Shown: one piece after another, positions 6,482-10,569 of the stretch
Layout of the letters: every line of letters begins with the position of its first letter
Numbering within the stretch: the first letter of the stretch is position 1
Origin: Phycisphaerae bacterium
GTDB taxonomy: Bacteria; Planctomycetota; Phycisphaerae; Sedimentisphaerales; SM23-30
Direction of reading: 5' to 3'
Assembly: GCA_021736565.1 (NCBI GenBank)
Contig: JAIPFO010000094.1
Span: 1 to 10,569, forward strand
Length of the DNA: 10,569 nt
Position numbers and translations under genes: made by a program
Notes under the pieces: generated by a model
The model's database searches: none
What the model was told of the DNA's origin: nothing
What the model saw: only the letters and a program-made list of their open reading frames with translations

Positions 6482-7705
6482 ATGGCAAATTATCACTATG
6501 AAATGAAACAAAACAGCGGGCAGGTCGTCTCCGGCGTCATCAACGCACCCAATAGTAGTGCCGCCGCGCAAATGATCCGCGCTCAGGGCGGCTATGTCCT
6601 CTCCCTCAGCGAGGAAGTCAATAAAAAAGTCAAAGGGCTCAGCAGCCTCCTGGAAGTCAATGTCCAACGAGGACCCAACGCCAAAGACGTCCTGAACTTT
6701 ACCAATCAGCTGGCCGTCATGATCAAAGCAGGTATCAGCATACGGGCCGCCCTGGACGCCATTTCCGATCAAGTCGAAAATATCAAGTTCAAAGCGATAC
6801 TCCAGAAAATTAAGCAAAACGTCGAAGGCGGTAAAAGCTTTTCCGAATCGCTCGAATATTACCCCAAGGTCTTTAATCCCCTCTATATCAACATGGTCAA
6901 AGCCTCTGAACTCTCCGGAAATTTCGGCATTATGCTCGAACGCATCGTCGAATACATGGAGCAGCAGATTGAAACCCGGTCGCAGGTACGCGGGGCCATG
7001 ATCTATCCGATCATTATCTCCGTCATGGCCGTGGTCACCACCGTGTTCATGCTGACCTATGTCCTCCCGAAATTCATGGTCATCTTCGAAGGAAAAGAAG
7101 ACATCCTGCCAACGCCCACCAAGATCATCCTGGCCATCAGCTCGGGGTTCAGAAATTATTGGTATCTCATTCTCGCCGGACTGATCGGAGCCTTCTGGTC
7201 GTTCCTCTGGGTCATTAATACCGACTGGGGCCGCGCCTGGTGGGACCAGTTCAAACTGCGCATCCCGATCATCAAAAAAATGTGCAACTGCATGTACATC
7301 ACCCGAAGTATGCACACCATGGGCGAATTGGTAAACGCCGGGGTCCCCATGCTCGATACCCTCAGAATTACGGGAAATATATCCGGAAATATCATTTATA
7401 AACGCATGTGGTTTGAAGTCTATAATGCCGTCAAAGAAGGGAGCAAAATTACCGTCCCCCTCAACCGTAACGGACTGCTCCCCAAAAGTGTCATACAGAT
7501 GATCAGCAGTGGCGAAGAAAGTGGTAAACTCGCCGATGTCCTCAAAGATGTCAGCGGCTATTACCAGAAAGAACTCAAATCCGTTATCCGCTCCGTCACC
7601 GCCATGATCGAACCCCTGATGATGGTCATTATGGGGGCAGTCGTTGGCTTTATCGCCATGAGTATTATCCTCCCGATCTTCAAGATGACCAGTATTGTCA
7701 AGTAA
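6482..7705 (+). CDS. pilC: PilC/GspF-type inner-membrane platform protein
   Basis: 407 residues, the normal size. PilC is the polytopic platform on which PilB and PilT act, and it moves pilin subunits into or out of the fibre. Two T2SSF domains are visible, at about 70-197 and 274-398. The first includes FTNQLAVMIKAGISIRAAL and EGGKSFSESL, the second GELVNAGVPMLDTL and MISSGEESGKLADVL. The duplicated 'L---G--L--AL' and 'GE-SG-L---L' patterns are characteristic. Hydrophobic segments lie at about 175-197, 228-245 and 377-400, giving three membrane spans. The N-terminal 60 residues (YHYEMKQNSGQVVSGVI) match the usual GspF/PilC cytoplasmic start. GAAGGA at 6467-6472, nine bases before ATG, fixes the start. 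An ATG at 6456 is out of frame. A long reverse-strand frame under this gene is only a codon-bias shadow. Confidence 0.93.
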   Translation: MANYHYEMKQNSGQVVSGVINAPNSSAAAQMIRAQGGYVLSLSEEVNKKVKGLSSLLEVNVQRGPNAKDVLNFTNQLAVMIKAGISIRAALDAISDQVENIKFKAILQKIKQNVEGGKSFSESLEYYPKVFNPLYINMVKASELSGNFGIMLERIVEYMEQQIETRSQVRGAMIYPIIISVMAVVTTVFMLTYVLPKFMVIFEGKEDILPTPTKIILAISSGFRNYWYLILAGLIGAFWSFLWVINTDWGRAWWDQFKLRIPIIKKMCNCMYITRSMHTMGELVNAGVPMLDTLRITGNISGNIIYKRMWFEVYNAVKEGSKITVPLNRNGLLPKSVIQMISSGEESGKLADVLKDVSGYYQKELKSVIRSVTAMIEPLMMVIMGAVVGFIAMSIILPIFKMTSIVK

Positions 7706-7760
7706 TAACCGTCCTAAACGTTCATGAAATTGTATCCGTCCACCTGTTTTTTAAAAGCTT

Positions 7761-7948
7761 CCGCCGAAGGTCGCAGATCAGCCTTTGGATGACGGCCCTC
7801 TAAGCGGCCTGAAAGGCCAAAATACCTTAGCCCAGGGGAAACGAGCGCAGTCCGCCGAAGGCGGTACGCCCTGGGTTTAAGGATCACCCAACCCGCATCT
7901 CCCTCCTTGCACCCGGCAGGCGCCAGCCTGGCGGGTGTAAGGAGGGAG
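7761..7948. repeat. family 2 modular palindromic array, copy 1
   Basis: In order: a degenerate CCGCC-GAA-GG hairpin (7761-7773); GGCCT-GAA-AGGCC (7806-7818); then CCCAGGG (7831-7837) pairing with CCCTGGG (7869-7875). A perfect CCGCC-GAA-GGCGG (7852-7864) is nested in that loop. Last is a long hairpin whose 16-base arm CTCCCTCCTTGCACCC (7899-7914) pairs with 7933-7948 with one G-T pair. This hairpin is capped by CAGGC-GCCA-GCCTG (7917-7930). There is no T-tract on the + strand, so it is not an intrinsic terminator for pilC. I recall similar 'CCTGAAAGG ... CCCAGGG ... CCCTGGG' arrays from planctomycete and other PVC genomes; this is from memory and unverified. Confidence 0.75.
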
Positions 7949-7986
7949 AAAAATTGCGTGTCTTACACGCCATGATAAAATAGTTT

Positions 7987-8044
7987 CCGCCGAAGGCGGT
8001 TTCCATAAAAGTGCCTGAAAGGCTAATATAACTTAGCCCCCCCC
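7987..8044. repeat. family 2 array, truncated copy 2
   Basis: A perfect CCGCC-GAA-GGCGG (7987-7999) is followed by TTTCCATAAA, then GCCT-GAA-AGGC (8013-8023) and TAATATAACTTAGCCC. The last part parallels CAAAATACCTTAGCCC in copy 1. The array then stops in a run of eight C (8037-8044) instead of continuing into CCCAGGG, and directly abuts a family 1 palindrome. Confidence 0.65.
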
Positions 8045-8045
8045 A

Positions 8046-8059
8046 TGACGCGGGCGTCA
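8046..8059. promoter_or_regulatory. stand-alone TGACGC-GG-GCGTCA palindrome upstream of the pilV-like gene
   Basis: A 14-base palindrome matching the right end of the family 1 element, without the rest of the element. The inner GCGTC ends 31 bases before the pilV-like ATG, almost the same distance as the site before pilO. It fits a protein-binding operator or a short RNA stem next to the ribosome binding site. Confidence 0.5.
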
Positions 8060-8089
8060 ACGATCCCGTTTATATGAAGGAACAAAACC

Positions 8090-8512
8090 ATGAATAAACC
8101 CAAAAACAACTGCCGACGAGGTTTTACCATCCTGGAGGCCGCGATAGCAACCATCATTATCGGTGTCGCTATCACCGCCATAATGACATTGTTTGCAACC
8201 TGCACGAAAGTCAACGATTTTGGCAGCAAAATGTCCAGCGGGATTTTCCTCGCCGAACAGATGCGAAATATGACCGATGAGGTCGCCTTCGATGATTTAC
8301 CCAGCCTCAATGGCGCGGTATTCAACGGAGCCGATTCCGATGGAAATCCCGTCGACGGTTTCCGTGACTTCACCCAGACCCTCTCCGTCCAGCCGATTGA
8401 CTGGCAGACCATGGGAAACACCTCACCAGGCTCCGATATGCTGGTGATCACCGCCCAGATTACACGGAACAACCAAAAGGTCTCACAATTAAGCTGGGTA
8501 AGAACCCAATAA
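8090..8512 (+). CDS. PilV/GspI-like minor type IV prepilin
   Basis: 140 residues. The N-terminus is a class III prepilin signal: basic leader, CRRG-FTILEAA, cleavage expected after Gly11, Phe12 at +1 and Glu16 at +5. A hydrophobic helix runs from 12 to about 32. PilD-type peptidase would cut and N-methylate it before it enters the pilus. The globular part has FLAEQMRNMTDEVAF, resembling the 'A---A---l-ei' helix of PilV and GspI, then a short beta region ending in LSWVRTQ. Such proteins are thought to prime assembly or sit at the tip. GAAGGA at 8076-8081 fixes the start. It is followed, after 429 bases, by the PilX-like gene, a usual partner of PilV. It is small for a major pilin and lacks a visible C-terminal disulphide pair. 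Assignment to PilV rather than another minor pilin is tentative. Confidence 0.72.
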   Translation: MNKPKNNCRRGFTILEAAIATIIIGVAITAIMTLFATCTKVNDFGSKMSSGIFLAEQMRNMTDEVAFDDLPSLNGAVFNGADSDGNPVDGFRDFTQTLSVQPIDWQTMGNTSPGSDMLVITAQITRNNQKVSQLSWVRTQ

Positions 8513-8564
8513 AAAAGTACGTCATCCCTCACAGGATTATCGGACTCATTTATATATAGTGATT

Positions 8565-8726
8565 CCGCCGAAGGCGGTTCCATAAATCCACCGGAGGATC
8601 CGGCCTGACCACGGAGTGGTCAAATAATAATAACCGCGGGTGAACGCAGCGAAACCCGTGGCATGGAGTAAAAAAAATATCCCCTCCCCCTCACCGCGGG
8701 CACCAGCCCGCCGTGAGGGGGAGGGG
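8565..8726. repeat. family 2 modular palindromic array, copy 3
   Basis: The module order follows copies 1 and 2: CCGCC-GAA-GGCGG (8565-8577), followed by TTCCATAAA as in copy 2; CCGG/CCGG (8591-8603); TGACCAC-GGA-GTGGTCA (8606-8622). Then CCGCGGGT (8634-8641) pairs with ACCCGTGG (8654-8661) across GAACGCAGCGAA. Last is a 14-bp perfect stem, CCCCTCCCCCTCAC (8681-8694) with 8713-8726, capped by GCGGGC-ACCA-GCCCGC (8696-8711). The last hairpin matches the one at 7899-7948 in size and cap, with a compensatory A-T to G-C change. Confidence 0.75.
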
Positions 8727-8746
8727 GAGAAGCCAATAATGAGTCC

Positions 8747-8832
8747 CACGTCAAAAGTCATCCGCCAATGGCGGGTCGCACTTTAAGATGCGGAAAACGA
8801 GATTCAAAAATACTCATGACGCTGGCGTCAAT
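8747..8832 (+). repeat. family 1 element, full copy upstream of the pilX-like gene
   Basis: 86 nt with the full pattern: CACGTCAAAAGTC, 21 bases, CTTTAAGATG, 27 bases, GACGC-TG-GCGTC, AATAA. Its variable left segment contains a hairpin CCGCC-AAT-GGCGG (8762-8774) resembling the first module of family 2, which the other copies do not have. It starts 20 bases after the family 2 array ends. The pilX-like ATG is 112 bases beyond the palindrome. Confidence 0.85.
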
Positions 8833-8850
8833 AATAGACAAAATAGAAAC

Positions 8851-8869
8851 TTCACAACTTTTCTGTGAA
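8851..8869. promoter_or_regulatory. TTCACA-N7-TGTGAA inverted repeat upstream of the pilX-like gene
   Basis: A perfect 6-bp inverted repeat with a seven-base centre, in AT-rich DNA 72 bases before the ATG. The size and symmetry are those of an operator for a dimeric regulator. It could equally form a small RNA stem-loop. No promoter boxes were convincingly placed near it. Confidence 0.35.
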
Positions 8870-8941
8870 CGCTTAAAAATGCACTAAAACGATCTCACAA
8901 GCAATGAAACACCCTTCGATCTGGGGGGAAAGATAACTATC

Positions 8942-10534
8942 ATGAGAAACCGTAACCAAAAAACCAAAAGAAACGCCCGAAAGAAATCGCCACGAGGCAT
9001 TGTATCCATTTTAACCATCTCCTTCGTTGTTCTGTTTGCGGTACTGGCCATTTCATTTGCGTCGGTCAGTAATTCAAACATACACATGTCCCAGAATCAT
9101 CGCGACATGGCACGCGCACAGGCGGCCGCGGAATCAGGACTGGAATATGCCCGACTGATGGTCAATCGCTACATCGACGAAAGAGACCCCAGGTCGATCG
9201 ATAACCTGGTCTCCCAGTCCAACGCGATGGATGTCTTTATGGATCTGTCGGATTACATCCAAACGAAACTCAACGCCACCACAATTCTGGGCAACGCAAC
9301 GATCACCAGCCCGGTCACCATCAATGAAGAGGGGCGAACGGGTCGCGCAACAAACGTGCCGCCCATTGCCTTTAGCAAAGACCAGACCGCGGGGTTCACA
9401 CTCGAAATCAAGCAATTCAATGATACCCCGGATATCCTTGAGATCGTCAGCACCGGGGCGATGGGAGATTCTTCTCAAAGTGCCAGTCTTAAATATCGGG
9501 TCATCAAAGACACCCGACTATTACAATTCTCTATCGCCAGTAAAAGCCGCGTCATCGTCACCGGGGATTCAACCATCGAAAAGGGAATCTTCAGTGAATG
9601 GACGCATACAGGCATTGCCCCTCCCATTATGCTGGAAGCCGAATCAACCATCGACGGTGACATCAACACAACCCTGAGTAAAAATGATTTCCCAGCCGAA
9701 TACGTCAAGGGAGCATACGATCAAATCCTTTATGACCAGCCCGATGTCGACTTACCCACCGCCGATGATTTCGACACCTCCATGTACAAGGATATGACCA
9801 AGAATCTACCCAACAGCGGCCAACGCGTCACCGAATACTTCCCACATGCCGATGGTGACTATACAAGCCCAAGCGGACCGGAATCAATATGTCTTAGTCG
9901 AACCGTTTACGGCCCGGCCGACCCCACCGACCCGCCCCTGGTCATCAATGATAGATACCTCGCCGCAGGCGGAAACTCCCTCTTTAGAAATTGCATCTTT
10001 GAAGGCGTTTTCTATGTCGGCGTCGGTGGCGGAACCGGAACCAATAATATACGCTTTGATAATTGCACATTTAAAGGACCGGTCATTACCGGGGTGCCGC
10101 CTCATTTCGGCCCCGAAACCTGGAAAAAAAACATGCTCTATTTCACCGGCGATACCGCATTTGACAACCAGACCACCATTCCAACCACCATCCTGGCACC
10201 CAACTATAATGTCAACATCGGAAACACCAAAGCACTCGCCAATGGCGCCAGTAGCGTCCTCAAAGGAATCGTACTCGGCGGCGTGGTCGACGTAAGGGAT
10301 AATATCCAAATTGACGGCACCATCGTCTCAATGCATTACCCCGACCCCGCCGATTGGGGAGCTGCCGCCGGTCTGGTCGCGACCAATATTGGATTCTCAA
10401 GCGAAAATGCCGAAGCCGGCGGCAACGCCAGCGGCGTCATCAAGATCACCCCCCAACCCGACAACCTCCTGCCGGTCGGCATAAATTCCAAATATCTCAT
10501 CGTGCCCATCAATGGCACCTACAATGAATACTAA
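8942..10534 (+). CDS. PilX-like pilus assembly protein with a large beta-rich C-terminal region
   Basis: 530 residues, far longer than classical PilX (about 160-200). A basic leader (1-18) precedes RGIVSILTISF and a hydrophobic helix (about 19-42). Next comes an amphipathic stretch with ARAQAAAESGLEYARL (57-72), the AAESG segment typical of PilX N-terminal domains. There is no Glu at +5 after the Gly19 site, as is common for PilX- and GspK-like proteins. Residues about 195-245 (IVTGDSTIEKGIF, STIDGDI) and 345-465 (NCIFEG, NCTFKG, IVLGGVVDV, IQIDGTIVS) show short glycine/valine/isoleucine beta repeats like a beta-helix or bactofilin-type solenoid. Family knowledge places PilX with minor pilins at the tip or base of the fibre. 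A tip-adhesive or surface role is inference. The ribosome binding site (G6 at 8923-8928) is poorly spaced. The gene is complete; only 35 bases follow. Confidence 0.7.
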   Translation: MRNRNQKTKRNARKKSPRGIVSILTISFVVLFAVLAISFASVSNSNIHMSQNHRDMARAQAAAESGLEYARLMVNRYIDERDPRSIDNLVSQSNAMDVFMDLSDYIQTKLNATTILGNATITSPVTINEEGRTGRATNVPPIAFSKDQTAGFTLEIKQFNDTPDILEIVSTGAMGDSSQSASLKYRVIKDTRLLQFSIASKSRVIVTGDSTIEKGIFSEWTHTGIAPPIMLEAESTIDGDINTTLSKNDFPAEYVKGAYDQILYDQPDVDLPTADDFDTSMYKDMTKNLPNSGQRVTEYFPHADGDYTSPSGPESICLSRTVYGPADPTDPPLVINDRYLAAGGNSLFRNCIFEGVFYVGVGGGTGTNNIRFDNCTFKGPVITGVPPHFGPETWKKNMLYFTGDTAFDNQTTIPTTILAPNYNVNIGNTKALANGASSVLKGIVLGGVVDVRDNIQIDGTIVSMHYPDPADWGAAAGLVATNIGFSSENAEAGGNASGVIKITPQPDNLLPVGINSKYLIVPINGTYNEY

Positions 10535-10569
10535 TTGAAGACCCACACGTCTAAATATATCGCGATTAA

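Larger units (their letters stand above)
7706..8089. other. 384-base spacer between pilC and the pilV-like gene, filled with palindromic repeats
   Basis: The first 55 bases after the pilC stop are unremarkable apart from a T6 run, without a preceding stem, at about 7747. From 7761 the spacer is almost entirely inverted repeats: a composite array (7761-7948), a shortened array (7987-8044), then a stand-alone family 1 palindrome (8046-8059). The ribosome binding site GAAGGA of the next gene is at 8076-8081. No gene is present. Confidence 0.7.
8513..8941. other. 429-base spacer between the pilV-like and pilX-like genes
   Basis: The spacer holds, in order, about 50 bases without a recognised feature, a family 2 array (8565-8726), a family 1 element (8747-8832), an operator-like inverted repeat (8851-8869), and a purine-rich stretch with G6 at 8923-8928 that may serve as a poorly spaced ribosome binding site for the next gene. 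I find no gene here. Confidence 0.65.

Noticed and set aside
6461..7315. A 284-codon open frame on the reverse strand under pilC
   Set aside because: The + strand frame encodes a full PilC/GspF with a good ribosome binding site. The reverse frame arises from the GTC/GCC/ATC-rich codon use and has no recognisable domain.
3180..7705. A type II secretion system reading of the GspE- and GspF-like genes
   Set aside because: PilM, PilO and PilT are present, and PilT has no role in type II secretion. No secretion-specific gene such as gspL, gspM or gspD is seen.
7899..7948. The long hairpin as an intrinsic terminator for pilC
   Set aside because: It is about 190 bases after the stop, is followed by A rather than T on the + strand, and recurs as part of a repeat array.
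8681..8726. The long hairpin as a terminator for the pilV-like gene
   Set aside because: No T-tract follows on the + strand, and the same hairpin design occurs elsewhere in the array family.
7761..8726. A CRISPR array, because of repeated palindromes
   Set aside because: The repeats are not evenly spaced, differ in length and order, have no uniform spacers, and no cas genes are present.

Overview
The window carries most of a type IV pilus (T4P) assembly locus, all on the + strand. In order: the C-terminal part of PilM (cut by the left edge), a PilN-like protein, PilO, a PilP-like protein, the extension ATPase PilB/GspE, the retraction ATPase PilT, the platform protein PilC/GspF, a PilV/GspI-like minor prepilin, and a large PilX-like protein with a beta-rich C-terminal region. 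The identifications rest on motifs readable in the sequence: Walker A/B and His boxes, a four-cysteine motif, the PilT AIRNLIRE-like motif, tandem T2SSF domains, the prepilin peptidase site, and the PilX-type AAESGL segment. No search was run.

How the parts should work together, from family knowledge: PilM on the cytoplasmic face docks the PilN and PilO inner-membrane proteins. PilP links these to an outer-membrane secretin. PilB and PilT power extension and retraction through PilC. Prepilin-like proteins of the PilV and PilX kind prime the fibre or sit at its tip. A secretin (PilQ), a prepilin peptidase and a clear major pilin are not in the window. PilT and the PilX-like protein favour a retractile pilus over a type II secretion system.

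The organism is a diderm bacterium of moderate GC. The well-separated pil genes, and intergenic palindromes of a kind I recall from planctomycete and related PVC genomes, suggest Planctomycetota or a relative. That is a guess from style, not a demonstrated assignment.

The unusual part is between the genes. The spacers are long (about 100 to 430 bases) and hold at least two repeat families. Family 1 is an element of about 86 nt with rigid internal spacing. It has three good copies (2791-2877, 6183-6269, 8747-8832), one diverged copy (6340-6424), one partial copy (1994-2046), and two stand-alone copies of its terminal palindrome (1388-1400, 8046-8059) about 30 nt before the pilO and pilV starts. 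Family 2 is a modular palindromic array (7761-7948, 7987-8044, 8565-8726) built of short GAA-loop hairpins and a long pyrimidine-rich hairpin. Family 1 occurs before pilO, pilP, pilB, pilC, pilV and pilX, but not recognisably before pilN or pilT.

Region by region: 1-463 pilM end; 609-2761 pilN, pilO and pilP, with hairpins and palindromes between them; 2762-3179 a gap with one family 1 element and otherwise nothing recognised; 3180-6168 pilB and pilT; 6169-6481 two family 1 copies and a hairpin next to the pilC ribosome binding site; 6482-7705 pilC; 7706-8089 palindromic arrays; 8090-8512 pilV-like; 8513-8941 palindromic array, family 1 copy and an operator-like inverted repeat; 8942-10534 pilX-like. 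The last 35 bases hold nothing I can name.
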